From NCBI GenBank assembly GCA_007922195.1, contig ML681964.1, positions 1,402,101-1,466,100 on the forward strand: a stretch of DNA of 64,000 nt. Reading direction: 5' to 3'. Numbering within the stretch: the first letter of the stretch is position 1; every line of letters begins with the position of its first letter. Shown here one piece after another: positions 22,433-35,588 of the stretch. A program made the translations under genes and the position numbers. Under the pieces are notes generated by a model. That model searched no databases. It was not told the DNA's origin and worked only from the letters and a program-made list of their open reading frames with translations. The stretch is from Podocnemis expansa. Lineage: Eukaryota; Chordata; Testudines; Podocnemididae.

Positions 22433-24880
22433 AGACACCAAATAAAGCCATTTATTCAGTTTTCTGGGATAATTTAAACTTGCCTCTGCCTCTTTCTTCA
22501 GTGACTGGAACTAGAGAGCTGGAACAGTTTTTCAGAGAGGGACAAACAGTGTCTTGATTTCATGTGTTTCCGAGCTTCACAAAATGGAAGCTATACAGAT
22601 CAAAAACTATACCGTACCATGCTGGGCTACTGTTCACAGTAAAATTGAAAGAAATAACTAATTCCTGGATTTTTTTTGAATAGTCAGTGTCATTCTGTAA
22701 AACTGCACATATGTCCACTTAATCACATTATGTTAAAGGCTGCTTAAAGAGTTGGAAAATGATATGCAGCATGGGCACTTAATTTATATTGATCTCCCAA
22801 CCTATTTTAGTTAAATGTAATACAGGTTAACCTTTGAGGAAGAGAACTAGTAGTTTTGCTGGAAGAGAAGATAATCAGTTGTTAAAACTTTGTGCATCAG
22901 TAATAAACTAATTCAAATGAAATTCAGCACTTCATTTGGAATATGGCAGCACACTTGTCAGTCTCATTTGAGATTTATACTGCCTCAAAAACTTGAGCTA
23001 AACTTTCATTCCAGTGAAAGACTTTAAAGTATTGGCCAATTGGATAACTTCGGACACTGAATAATTTGTGTAGAGGAAAAAGCAAAGGTTAACTTGATAA
23101 AAAAAATGTACAGATGATCATTATCCAATTTATATATGTGGCTCAGCCTTAACATCCCCCTTTTTGTGTCCCAAATTAGTTATGGTTTTAAATTGGACAT
23201 TAAAACTATGATCACTTAATAAAGTATTATCTGCATTCAGATAGAAATAAATTTCATTGTATTCTCTTCTATTAAAATGTATGTTAGCTAAGTGTTTTTG
23301 TTTTTTGTTTTTGTTTTTTTTTTTTTTTGTTGAAGACTAGATACTTCTTAAACCTCCCTCCCCTCTTATCTTTCACTCTTCAGCAACTGGTAGTCTGGCC
23401 CAGCTTTAAGCTTCTCTACAGATTGATAGTTCTGGAAGACACAGATCTGAATCTGCAGCTCATACAATATAGCATTGTACTAATGTTCTAAGAGCAAAAT
23501 TTAAATCAGATTTCTAGGATTTTGTTGTTCTTTCAAAAGTCACCTAGATGTACTAAGAATCCTACTGATGACTTTTTGGTGCACTCTGTGGAATCATGTG
23601 AATGAAATTAGCATTTTACTGGTTACTTCAGCTTTCAGCACACAGTATTTGAAAAACACTGAAGACCATAACATGTGAGTAGTCTCTGCTGAAGCTAATG
23701 GTTTGAGATTGGAATAGCTTGCAAAGCTTATCCAGAGTGTGTGTATTAACACTTCTTAAATAGGTGTAGAAATTTTTTTTTTGTTTTTTCACTAAAACAG
23801 TGGGTATAATGGACACAGTTTCTCTAATTTACTAGTTAGAATCTATCTGCTAAACAGTATCAGGAGAAAACATTGATACCCATCATTTTTATTACAGGTA
23901 TGGGTTGTACTTGATATTGCTGTTTAAGTTCATTCTTTTGATACAGTATTTTTTCTCTGTATCCCCAGGAAAAAAAAAAAATGGTTTTCTTGAGACTGAC
24001 ATACCACAATCTTCTGCTTTGTTAGCTTTGATTTTATTGTTTGCTCTTCAGGGAACTTTTAAAAATATTGGCTGCCTATCACTGCTAGCTAAGAAGCTAT
24101 GACTAACTATCTTACCTAAACATTTTGTGACTTTAAACATGGAATCTCATTTGAATAAGCTGATCAGGAATAAATGTAAAGTGCAATAGGAAAATGTTGC
24201 AACCATAAGTGATCTAGCTCTCCTGGCCAAATATATGACCTGTTAAGGAACAATTGTATGAAAGATAAAAGGAAATGGCTTCTAATTATAGGCGCATTGC
24301 ATCCATCACAGTTCCTTGAACTGTTCACCACTGTGCTCACACATGTATGGTAAATTTTTTTGAACATAGTAATTTAAGATGTTCATGATGGTTTTTGTCC
24401 TGCTGATGAGATCACCAGTGTTTTTCCTGTCTGAATTCCAGTGGTATACCATACTAGCATTAAAAGGCTGAAACTTAAAATTTTAGCATGTTAAAATTTC
24501 AAAACTATTTTTATATTGTTTTAGTTTTTGCAGCAAAGACTCAGTTTCTAAATGCTTTAGTTCTGTTCATTTAAGCATGGCCGATATTAAAGTAAAAGGC
24601 CCTTTGTGAAATTGGACAAATGGCTCAAAGGAGTTCAATAAACATCCATTATGCTCTTTATTTTTTTATCCCTTGTTGTAAGAAGAAATTACAATGGAGT
24701 TTCAATACTGAAGTTCATGAGAACATAAAATCTCGTGTGCATATTTGAAACTTTTGGATATACACATTAAAGGCTTTCCTAGCTGCTCTTTATCAAGGAC
24801 AATCACTTGGAAAGGCAGTAGAAGGATGCTGTGTGCTATGCCCTTGTATTTTAGGAAGAATAAAGATCATGTTTTGTGTG
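22433..24880 (+). other. DYNC1LI1: DYNC1LI1 3' UTR and candidate polyadenylation sites
   Basis: AT-rich sequence without long ORFs follows the stop. AATAAA hexamers occur at 22441-22446 (only 9 nt after the stop, probably too close), 23218-23223 and 23246-23251. The last two are followed by a T/GT-rich tract near 23295-23330 and would give a UTR of about 0.85 kb, like the mammalian transcript. A further AATAAA at 24859-24864, followed by a GT-rich stretch and an A tract, could be a distal site. The true end cannot be fixed without RNA data. Confidence 0.55.
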
Positions 24881-25168
24881 TTTAAAAAAAAAAAAAAAAG
24901 CACCAAAAGTCTATTGCAAATAAGTAGTTTAAATACTTAGTTTTTAAAATGGCTGTTGCTAAATCACTTGGGTATTGTACGATAGATGCAGTTCAATCTG
25001 TTTAAACATACAACAAAATTGACAAAACAAAACTGGTACTAAAAACAAAAAGCAGCTGTAACTAAAAACAGATGAGACAGTTGTTCTCCGATGGGAATTA
25101 AATACCCTCAATTGCCACTTACCGTAATCTGTTTTATCATTCTCATAGGGGAGGGGGAATGTCCCCTT

Positions 25169-25588
25169 GGCTATGTCTACACACGCATTGTTGTTTCGAA
25201 ATAAGGATTTTGAGATCAGTTATTTTGAAATAAAGTCCTTATTTCAAAATAAGTTAATTCAAATAACAAAATTTTAATTTGAATTAAGAGAGAGCCTGCT
25301 ATCAAAACAGCTGTTACTTTGAAATAGTTATTTCAAAATAAGGCCGTTTGGACATGTTTCGAAATAATGGTGTTTCGAAACATGTCCAAACGGTCTTATT
25401 TCAAAATAACCATTTTGAAATAACAGCCATTTTGGAAACGATCAGGGTTTAACCTGTTTCGAAACAGGTCTTATTTCAAAAGGACAGGATCCGTCCTTTT
25501 GAAATAAGAAAACGTCACGTGGTCCAAATATCTTTTATTTCAAAATAACCAGTGTTACTTCAAAATAAAAGTGCTGTGTAGACATACC
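25169..25588. mobile_element. Fold-back MITE rich in TTTCGAAATAA units
   Basis: Ends GGCTATGTCTACACA and GTGTAGACATACC are inverted. The interior is almost wholly palindromic about 25372: CCGTTTGGACATGTTTCGAA on the left is mirrored by CGAAACATGTCCAAACGG on the right. Repeated TTATTTCAAAATAA units flank it. No ORF. The target duplication is ambiguous. Confidence 0.75.
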
Positions 25589-26389
25589 CCTTGTCTGAAT
25601 TTCTCTTGCTGTTTCAACTGTCAGACTGATATTAACATTACCCAACCCATTTTTTCTGAAGTAATTTTAATATGAATTAACAAACCTATCCCCATGAATG
25701 TACAAATAATAAATACATCTTTAAGATAAAGATAAAAATCATTAGGGAAGGAAGATGGGGACCAACTGATGAACAGGTGCTATTGCTTAATTTATTAGCA
25801 ATAATGAAAATGCATTCCCTGAAGTAAATTGGTCACCTGTAATAAAAAGATTTTCACTTTGTCAATAGTAAATGGGGATACAGACTTAGACCAGGAGAAA
25901 GTTGATTAAATGTGAGTGAAGAAATGAATTCATTAACTATTTATATAAAGCTACAACTGTAAATTGTGCCTTGCAAAAAATGACCAGTACACAGTCCTCA
26001 CCCTGAAAAATCTGCAATACAGCAGACAAAATGTACCAGATAAGTAAATATGCAGAGAGGGTACAGGTTCAGGACTAGCTTCTTTGAAGGATTCATAGAA
26101 AAAGTGAATCTTCAGTGAAAGGAAGAAAATTATAAAGTTTTAAAAAGCACTTTTTTAAACCAAAAAAAAAAAAAAGCCCTTTTCCATTGTTGTAGACAAG
26201 TATAGGCATTTACAAATTATACCATGAACTCTGAACCAAAACACCACCTAGGAATATTCCTGCAGCCACAAGCAGATGGTTGAGCTAGTGAATCAGCTTT
26301 TCCAGGTCTTCTGTACAATGAACATCTGGACAGTGTTATTTCTGGAAGTCTCACAAGCTGCTTGTAAATTCTGAGAATCAGCTAAACTG

Positions 26390-26584
26390 CAGTGGTTTTC
26401 AAACTTTTCTTCCCCTTTGGGACCCAGTCAAAAAAAGATTTATGCATGTGACCCAGCAATTATATCATTGAGCAAGCCATTCTAGTCTTTCATTTGCAGG
26501 AGCAGTGGGTGCCATGACCCAGTACCTGAGGGTCTACCACCCATGGTTTAAAAAAAAAAAAAAAAACAAACAAAAAACCTGAGC
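26390..26584 (+). mobile_element. hAT-type MITE (GGGACCCAGT family)
   Basis: Begins CAGTGGTTTTCAAACTTTTC, then TTTGGGACCCAGTC, CATGTGACCCAGCAATTA and CCATGGTTT. The 3' terminus is disturbed by an A tract. Flanking octamers CTAAACTG and CTAAAAGG match at 6 of 8 positions. Confidence 0.65.
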
Positions 26585-26739
26585 TAAAAGGTCATACCCC
26601 CCCCCAAGCAATACTTCCCAAAATAGATATCCCAGCACTTCCCAAGGAGAGTTTTGGACCTCAATGAATGGTTCAGAAACCACCCATAATTTTGCTTGTT
26701 TGATTGCTGAGCTGCAAGGAAATATCTAAAAACAAGCAA

Positions 26740-26830
26740 GGAGTGTGAGTCCTGTGGCACTTAAAGACTAACAAATTTATCACATGACTGTTCATGGGAG
26801 AAAATCCCACTTCATCAGACACTTTGGAAT
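26740..26830 (+). repeat. Short interspersed repeat copy (GGAGTCC...GACTAAC family)
   Basis: Reads GAGTCCTGTGGCACTTAAAG, ACTAACAAATTTATCAC and GGGAGAAAATCCCACTTCAT. Sense orientation. Confidence 0.75.
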
Positions 26831-26869
26831 TGTGAAAATATCTGTACTAATTCTTACTCCACTATTCTT

Positions 26870-28400
26870 TGACTATAGGTTTTGACATGCTCTGCCATAA
26901 CAGAGGCATGTGCCCATGCATGCTGAAGCAGAGACCGCTAAGTAGTGTCCGTGGGCCCTGCCTGTGTAGAACAATGACATGTGCTTTGAACAAAGGGATA
27001 AAGGCTAGGGAAAGCTTGCCAGTATGTGATTCCTTCTCAACGGCATATGGCCCAAGACCATTTTTTACTGTTAGTTGTATTCAGATTCCTACCTTTTGCT
27101 TTATGAAAGCCTTTATCTACTTTGTTTTATTTATTATGGATTATTTAATTTAGAATGATTGTGCTCGTGAACCCAGGAGAGATGAGGGTTCTCTCATATT
27201 CTTGAACCTTTATTTGTGCTAGAGGACAATGTTATGCCTAAATTCCCAGGGTTTAAGCCTTGCTAAACCTGCCACAGACCTTTCCCCCTACAATGATGAA
27301 CACTCAAGTTGCCTGCTATGTTTGAGAAACTCTCATCTTCTCAAGGTTGAAAGGGCTGTCAAAGGCAGGTCCAAAAAAAATGCAGGGAGATGAGACTAAA
27401 ACTTCTGTTTAATGAAACATGTTCTTGTTCCAAAGAATTCTGCTTGCCCCCATGTGTGTTAGCCTCAGCGTTCCAGGCCACTTCGATCACTATTGAAACT
27501 TCATCTGTGTTCACACAGAAAAACACTTCAAAGAAAAAGGCACATTTCTCCCCAAATGAAGAAATGGGGTAGGTCATTCCATATGACTTACTGAAGAGAA
27601 TTCGCCTCTCTCAAAGGGTGAGAGAGACATCAACTGAGTTCATTACAGGTATTTCCATATAAGAAGCCACACATGGGACAAGCCCTCTGCCACCAGAGCC
27701 ACCTATCTCAGCAGAACCATTTGGTCCCTTACAGCCCTGTGATACACGAGTTTCCATACATGCCTCAGTACAGGTCTCATCTCTGACGTGAGTTTAGTCC
27801 CTGAAATGTTGAGCTACTGCAGCAATTTCTATCCCACCAGTTGACGTTTCCACCTCCAGCACCAACTCAAGCCTCAGCCATAGGCTATCAAAGCCATCTG
27901 CTGCCTCCTAGATTTGTCTTCAAAGGATCTTGTGTCTGATTAGCCTGAATCGCCACTGTTATAGAGATCTATCAGAGGTTGTCACCATTACCATGCAGCA
28001 AGCTACAAGTTGAAAGGTACCTAAGTCTTCAGCCTGTGGTACTAATTGTGATACCTGAGAAGCCCCTTCATCCTTGGCTCAAGAGATGGTTTGTCAAACT
28101 CAAAGTCTCAGTACCTGAATCCAGCCTGGCACTATACCACCAAGCTCTTGTGAGTACCTTTAATGATGGGAATCCTAGGATATCTACCAAACTTTGTAGA
28201 CCCAGACAGTCTGACTGCCATTGGGGCCTTTCCCCTTTTCTCAGTAGGGTGACTGGGACCTTTGGGGCCATTTCAATTCTACAGGATCACAAGAAAGGAC
28301 TATTGGTACATCAAGTGGTATTGTACCATTCTTGGATACCAACTGACAAGCCCTCAGTATTGCACACTTCTGCGGTACTGAATCATACATAAGAGGAATA
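26870..28400 (+). mobile_element. Possible second DIRS-like remnant (5' half)
   Basis: The leader GGGATAAAGGCTAGGG near 26996 and the CATGTGCCCATGCATGC stretch near 26908 resemble the leader of the element at 4670-7640. Downstream are broken Pro/Ser-rich frames (27979-28392 open, 137 codons) like the variable gag-like part. No conserved domain is visible, so this is a weak call. Confidence 0.3.
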
Positions 28401-29940
28401 AAAAAAATCCAACCCTCAACCCAAGGAGATTTTCCATCCTTTAATTAGATCCTCATCATTTCTGGGTAAGGGGTTAACACCACCTCTGCTTTCCTGTACT
28501 GATGTCAAAACCTTCCAGGACACCATGCAGCAGCTGGTAAGCATAATTCATTAATGAAAATCCAAGATTCACAGCTCTTCTGTGGACCTCCTGTCCATGT
28601 GTGTCAAATGACCACAAATCTGACCACCTTCAGGCCAAAATGCAAGACCCACCTCTTCAACATGATTTTTGCCACCAAAAAATAACCTGTTTGTCAGAAG
28701 TGGGTGAATAGAGATCTTGCATTTGTAATAATTGTGATATGAAAATCCAGTCCTGCTCTCCACTGCAGTCAATGGGAAAGCTTCCCTATATTTCAGTAGT
28801 GCAGGGTTCAGTCCCAAAATATTTAGACAGATGATGCTGTAGTACAACAAACCATCAGGTTCAGAGGGTCTCCAGAAGTGCTTCAAGAAAATAGTGAGTG
28901 CAAATGTGGCTCATGCTCATATTCCTTTGGCTGCCTTCCCTATGCTGCTTCAGGGGCCCCTAGTCACACTTTGCAAATGCTATTTTTTTAACAAGGCTAA
29001 GAGGGATAACAGCTTGATAAGGTTATATTTTATAATCACCTTAGTTAAGTGATCGTCCATTCACAGGATATTGCTATCCAGTCTCCATATTGTGGGTATC
29101 TCTGGAGAAGACTTAATGTGAGAGAAAACTAGTTTGTTCATTACTAATCCACCAATCTCCCACTCTGAGTTGAGTTGAATATGGAAGTTTGGACTGTGCT
29201 CAGGGTTGCTTATCTGTAAGCAATGCACTGCCCTTGGTGGTTCTTTTCCTTCTACTGCAGCATCAGAAGCTGCTTTGATAAGAACATAAGGTTTTCCTTT
29301 ATAGAAAACTTTATGCCAGCTGTGGCACATAGGTAACAGCAAAGATGGTGTATATCTAGGCTGTAATTTCCATTGCATCACAGCCTTATTACAATTACTT
29401 CTAGTTAACATCAATCATTTGCACAGCAATCGTGGGAGAAACTTCTACTTCCTCTATAAGAGGAGAGTCGGGCATTAAAACAAATGTGACCAATAGGCAG
29501 GCTGGTTACCTCTGAAAAAATGTCAAAGAACACACAATTGTCCCCATAATATTAACTGACCTATGTTCTAGCACACTCTCTGTGTATTTAAGATAAACAT
29601 CTATTTTGGGGGGAGGGGTTAGTATTTTTAGATATGTCATGGGGGAAATCAATGTTTCTTGTGAAAACCCTAATTTTTGTGCTCTTTCTGTCTTGGGGAA
29701 AATCTAAGGTTGTGTTATGGTCATGTGTGTTCCATTTTGGGGCTGTTTTAAATAAAGACAAATAAAATTGTCCATGCATGCTTGGATTTAAATGGTCCAA
29801 ATTTAGCCTTTGAAATTCACACTTCATTGATGTGGAAAAGGTATTAGTAGCGCATTTGGGGAAAAAAAGGAACACATGAGGGCAGCAGCAACAGATAAAA
29901 GCTGCAACTACATTTTAATCATTTATAAGTATACTGTTTC

Positions 29941-30078
29941 AATTGCTCATTGAAACATAGTACACTTGTATGAATGATTAGAATTGCTCACTGAAGCACA
30001 GTATATTCTTACAAATGATTAAAATTGCTCATTGGAACATAGTACACTCTTACAAATGATTACACTTGCACTGAAACA
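29941..30078 (+). repeat. 41-bp minisatellite, about 3.4 copies
   Basis: Units start AATTGCTCATTGAAACATAG at 29941, AATTGCTCACTGAAGCACAG at 29982 and AATTGCTCATTGGAACATAG at 30023, each 41 bp. A partial degenerate unit follows at 30064. A diverged partial unit may precede at about 29905-29940. Confidence 0.9.
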
Positions 30079-32435
30079 GCCTCCCTCATGTTCATTGTCC
30101 TAGCAAATAGCACATTATGTCTACAGGCTTCAGTGGGATGGGACAGTTTTTACTAGAAACTATTTAAAAAGTCAATGGATTCTGAATACGTTCAGAAGAG
30201 AATTTTCAGTGGATTACATTTAAATATCCCCTTAAAGCTAGAATAGAGACATTCCATATAGAAGAACAGTTTATAGGTAAAGTTTTGGGATTTTTTTGGC
30301 CACTGTTGAGTATTAAGGCAGAGAAGGTGTACTTTTCATTGCTGAATCATTAAATTATACCAGGGTGGAATTTCAGTCTTTCAAATATCATATGGAAACT
30401 TGTAGCAGCCAATGAAAAAAATTCAGACAATATTATCATACTAACAGGTATAATAACATTTTCAGTGTAGCCTTAATTATAACCTTGACTATTATGCTAC
30501 CAGATTTGCCTGTCACCTTGGGGTGTATTCATTTATTAGAGTTATATTTCTGAGGTCTCTGTATTTCTCTCAAGATACTGCTTGTGTTACTTTGTTTCTA
30601 TATGAAGCTCTGTTTCTCCCTTCTGCAAGTCCCTCCCTCAATAGGGCTGCCCTGCAGGGCTTATTTTCCAGAGGACTGGGTTCCTTCAGCTGAGGATCAG
30701 TTCAACACACACACAGAGCAAGCAGAGTCAGTGAGCACCACTAAGCTGACACTCTCATATGCCATGGACTCAGCATCCTGCCCCCCGTTTCATGTCACAA
30801 TTGTCTTGGTAGTAACTCCGTGGATGATCAGACCCCACAGGATTTTGGGGTATTATAGGGATCTCCAGCTTAGACAGGAGGAGCATTGCTGCACAGCAAA
30901 CAGTGAAATACCGAAAGTGAAAGAGTAACCAAGGTTCAGAGAGTGAGGCAACCAGCTTGACCACAAAAGGTTATTTTGTACTCATAGTAATAGCCATACA
31001 AGGAGAGACAACAAACTAAACAGTGACAATGTTACATGGTTTCAACTGGGATATTGGGGAAAACTAGCTCAAATTTGATCACAAAGGTCAGATTTAGAAA
31101 GTTATACCTGAAGTGAGAGAGAGTTGGGGGGTCTCACCATTCAGTGTAGCTTGAGCTGGTCAAGGTTCCCAAGCGTTCTTTGAAGAGGGTCCAGAATGCT
31201 CAAGGCAAACAGAGCCACCAACACAATCAGTGAGAATTTGAAGCCCCAGTGAAACTAGTGCAGCTTTTGGATTCAAGCATCAGAACAGAGTTTGAACTTG
31301 GGTATAGGTTTTAGTAGGGAAACAACAATGGTTCAAGGAAGAACACTCAGTTTGTTTATGGGTAAATGGTACTTAATGGAGTATACCAGAGTTGTTTGGT
31401 TTACTCTGGACAGTAGAAACGGATCATATGTGTGATGACGCAAATTCAGTATTCTGAGTATCCAAAAAGGAATTATCACACTAGAATTGGTCTGATAAAT
31501 GCTGAGCTGGGTGAGTTCAGGAATACACTGATTAGCATCTGGAGCAGTGATCCTCCACCAAGCAGTGATCCCCTGCTTCTTTGGTTGCAGAGTTCAATGT
31601 GGTCCCTGCCTTGGCATCTGTGTTTTCCACTCTGAACACTAATGGTAGTGTCTTCTTGTCCCATCTTTGATGCAAATGAGATTAGGAGAGTTGCCTTAAT
31701 CATTCTTGTCAAACTTGTCCAGAGTGGTTTAGGTATGTCTCCCACTGCATTTTCATTGCTTTTTGTAAGTCCTCCTTCTGATCAGTTCTGGTTTTGTGGG
31801 TCAGTGAGCAGAAAGTCCTCAGCGAGACAGGCTGGATACTGCACCAGGGTTTCTCAGGAACAAAGAGCTGACAGGTAACATATGAAAACTTACAATGAAA
31901 GTTGAAGAGGAAAATACTAGCAAATCAAAACAAATGTTTTTAAATATCTGTATGGTGAGATGACCAAACACCCCAATATTAGGTATGTTGTTTTGTACTA
32001 CAGTCTATGTTTATTACCTCTCCTCACCCCCTCTCCTGATTTTTCACACTTGCTCTCAAGTCACCCTACTGTCTGTTCAATTACCTGAAATGATTTTGAG
32101 ATTAGCAAGAGTTTATATCCCCACAGACCTTTAGGAGGCCTGTGTGTTCTTCTAGATACACACTTTGTTTATGGAAGCAGTTTGCTACTTTTTCTTTCAG
32201 AAAGTTACCTAACAGAAATTTAAATAAAAAATTAAAATATACTTATCTTATGTTACTCCCTGGTGTAACTGACTGTAAAGGATCTTGATAGGTTTGTGGC
32301 TACTATATGAATACTACTGAAGTTAAATGTATTACTGATTCTGTTCAGGCTTTAATTATGTTCAATGGTTTTGATTCACTCTTCTACATGCACATCCCAG
32401 GGTGCAGGACCCATATAGCAGAAGTTGTTTTAGGA

Positions 32436-32625
32436 CAGGGGTCTCAAACTCAAAACAGCATGAGGACCACATGAGGACTAGTACGTTAGCCCAAGGGCCA
32501 CGCCACTGAAACCTTTTCACACAACAATATTGAAAATATTGGCTAACAATAGCATTGTTGCGGGTCGCAGGAACTAGCTTTAAGGGGCCACATGTGGCCC
32601 ACGAGCCATGTGTTTAAGACCCCTG
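32436..32625. mobile_element. hAT-type MITE (CAGGGGTCTCAAACTC family)
   Basis: Ends CAGGGGTCTCAAACTC and GTGTTTAAGACCCCTG are inverted. The interior has GGGCCACGCCACTGAAA and TTGTTGCGGGTCGCAG. The copy at 42749-42915 has the same plan. Flanks match at only about 5 of 8 positions, so it is old. Confidence 0.75.
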
Positions 32626-33699
32626 GTTTAAGGCCAGGAGAGAGAAAGGAATGTGTTTGTAAAACTCTTTGGATGAGTGTTTCTCTCACTATTAACAAAG
32701 AACAACTAAAATTTGATTAGATTTTTAAAATCTTGCCAATTTGATCACTTCAGGTACCAGCAGAAAGGTAAGAACACTTCCTTTTGATTTTTTTAAAAAT
32801 ATATATTTAACCACTTTCTCTCTAATGTACTTTAAGGCAAATGAACCTTGTAATGACATCTGCACTGGCTGATCCTTGTGTGAACATTTTTGCAGGCTCA
32901 GGGTCTATGTTTCTACCTTCCCCTCCCATCCTTATGTTGCTTGTCTTTGGCTTTGTTTCTGTAAATGATCTGTATGTGCAAAAAGTCACGTGTCTGTTAC
33001 AGCACTAGTGCTATAGGTTGTAAGCTCTTCATGGCAGGAAGTATACCTTTCTATGTGTTTGTATAACTTCACTGGACTTTGGGCTGGTATCAGTATGCTA
33101 TACTATAAATATTTAACTACAATAATTCAGAGGAAGTTGGCAAACTAGACTCCTTCCAAACAGGTGAGGAAAATAATCATAAAACAAAAAGGGAAGATAG
33201 AGACATTTTAAAATGGAAGTTACAAAAATACAGTGGAAAATCAGAGAACAATTGTATGTTCCATTGTACAGGAAGAAATTGAAAACGAGATCTTTTGTAT
33301 TCCAGCATACCAAGAGTGAGAGACAGATTTGCTGAAATGACCACAAAAGATTTTCTATCAAAAAGCAACAAAGAAAAGAACTGTATTTAATCACCTTGGA
33401 GAGAAAAGGCAGCAATGTGTCATTCTGTATATTTCAAAATATAGTGGCAGGTGCTTACACAAAGGAGCAAATACATGCATGGCTCAACACACTGTGAATC
33501 CCTCTCCCGAGCAGGTACTTGACATGAAAATTATGTCTAATTTACTGAGAGTCGAGGAATAATTTGTATTTTAGCTCACACTCAGAGAATATGGGTCTTT
33601 GTTTCTTTCTAGTATCTGGTCAACACATGAGTTTAATGAATCTGCTGCAGCTGTAAGGCACTCATCCTGCAGCTACTTAGGCACCAGAACAACTACATA

Positions 33700-33880
33700 C
33701 ATGAGTTGGAAGTCAGTGTATTGGACTGGGACTCAGAAGCCTTGGATTTTGAGCATGGGTAAGTCACTTTACCTCTCTTTACCTGTTTGTAAAATGGAAG
33801 TAATGGTACCTGCCTCTTTTGTAAAGTGGTTTGAGATATACTGATGAAAAGCACTGTGTAATAGCTGGGTGCTGTTCTTA
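33700..33880 (+). repeat. MIR / CORE-SINE
   Basis: Contains GGGTAAGTCACTTTACCTCT, TGTTTGTAAAATGGAAGTAA and AAGTGGTTTGAGATATACTG, matching the core and 3' half of amniote MIR-type SINEs. Confidence 0.75.
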
Positions 33881-34599
33881 AATGTTTGCTCATCCCATTG
33901 ACTTCTAGGTAGAACTCTGCACAAAAAGTTAACCCCTTACATAAGGATTTACTGGAGCAGGCCATAGTTCAAAGGGTAGCAGATTGTCCTTTTAAATTCC
34001 AGTCTGCCTATGTGGGGTGGTTTATCCTAAAAATGCCCTCATATATGTTGACAGTCTCTAGCTTGCTTTCTCTCTCCACATGTTGTATTGCTTCATTTGT
34101 TGTTCCCTCTGCTTGAATGCCTCTAGTGTGTTTGCTCCTTGGAATGCAGGCCATTCCTTCTTTCTTCTTTGGGCAACTTTCGATACTTATTATTTGTATT
34201 GTAGTTCCTGGAAACCTCAGTCATGGGATCAGAACCTCAGTTGGATAGGTCCTGTATAAACACAGAACAGAAAGATGGCCCCTGCCCCAAACAGTTTACA
34301 GTCTAAGACAAGAGGCAGAAGATGGATACAGACAGACCAACAGGCAAGTATAAGGAAAATGGCGACAACATTGGTCAGTTTAATGGGCAGTGGTCACAGC
34401 ATACCAGCATTCTAACCATTGTCAAGATTTTTGTAGGCAACACAGCAAAGCAGAAGTTCTACGTGGAATTTGAAGAACAGTTAAGGCTTGGCAAATGTTT
34501 GCAAGGTTTACCTCCCAAATATGAGAGGTAATGCAGGAGAAAGCATGAAGGTGCATGTTTGGAAATTGAGCAAGTGGAAAGAAGAAGCTGATACAATGA

Positions 34600-35030
34600 C
34601 AGGACTGGATCAAGGCCCAGAGCTGCTTGCCCGTGTGTCCACAGGCCCCCCCCCCCCCCAAATCATAGAGGCATCCTGCCTGGGTGTGGAGTGCCTGGCC
34701 CTGTCTGTGCTGGGGGGCAGGGTCTGGGGTTCCACTGCCCTGGCCAGTGTGGCTGCAGGGGGCTGCGGGGGCTACTGGCTGGTGCTGCTGAGAGTAGCAG
34801 CGGAGGGACTGTGGGCCAGAGCCCACAGTCTGTGGCATTCCTGCTCCACTCCAGGCTGGCTGATCTGGAGTAGACTACCCACCCACTCAGCCTGCGACTA
34901 GGCAGGCAGACCAAAGGTGGCCAGGGCCCCAGAAGGCAGCCATAGCCAGATTTTGGGGAGCTACAGGGCTCCCCCTTTAGGCCCAGGCCCAGGGCTGCAG
35001 CCCCTATAGCCCCTGCTTTAGTCCAGGCCT
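34600..35030. repeat. GC-rich interspersed sequence, unclassified
   Basis: A roughly 65% G+C block with a C-run at 34646-34659 sits in AT-rich surroundings. It has overlapping open frames in several phases and both strands, as GC-rich DNA gives by chance. It looks like a repeat, but no ends were defined. Confidence 0.35.
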
Positions 35031-35299
35031 GTACAATGGGCCAAATGAAGGTGGAACCTGACTTTTGTTTACTGAATTAGAGGTGCTAGGTAGGATGGGG
35101 GGATAATCTATGAAAGGCCTTGAGAGCAAAAATATGTTGCTTACGTATTTGATATGGGAGATGAGGGAGCTAGTGGAAGGATGCAAAGAGGGGGTAATAT
35201 GGTCAAAGCAATGCAAACAGGATAAGAATATATTTGTCAAGGACAGAGAAAAAGAGAGAGATCTGAGATGTGAAGTGATGGGAGTTTCTGCCTCTTGCT

Positions 35300-35470
35300 G
35301 TTACAGCGTGATCTGTTCCCATGACTTACACTTCCCTATATTTATTTCCTCCCATTCTGTAAATTCCCCCATCTTCTAAGTGTCTGACAAAGTGGGATTT
35401 TCTTCTACAAAAGCTCACGTAATAAATAAATGTTAGCCTTTAAATGCCACAGGACTCCTTGTTTGTTTGG
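35300..35470 (-). repeat. Short interspersed repeat copy (GGAGTCC...GACTAAC family)
   Basis: The minus strand carries AAGGAGTCCTGTGGCATTTA, an AGCTTTTGTAGAAGAAAATC-type segment, CCCACTTTGTCAGACACTTA, then the GGGAAGTGTAAGTCATGGG segment. This is the full-length layout, in inverse orientation to those at 38926 and 59075. Confidence 0.8.
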
Positions 35471-35588
35471 ATGGATAGGAAAGCCTTCTTTCAGAGATGT
35501 TATCGAGAAAGAATCCGCAAAACTTTGACATAGCCTAGATGTGAGCAGTTAGAGAAAGATCACGATGATACCCAGGTCATAGACCAGG

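Noticed and set aside
22441..22446. AATAAA directly after the DYNC1LI1 stop as the main polyadenylation signal
   Set aside because: It would leave a 3' UTR of only about 25-30 nt. Later hexamers with GT-rich downstream sequence fit better.
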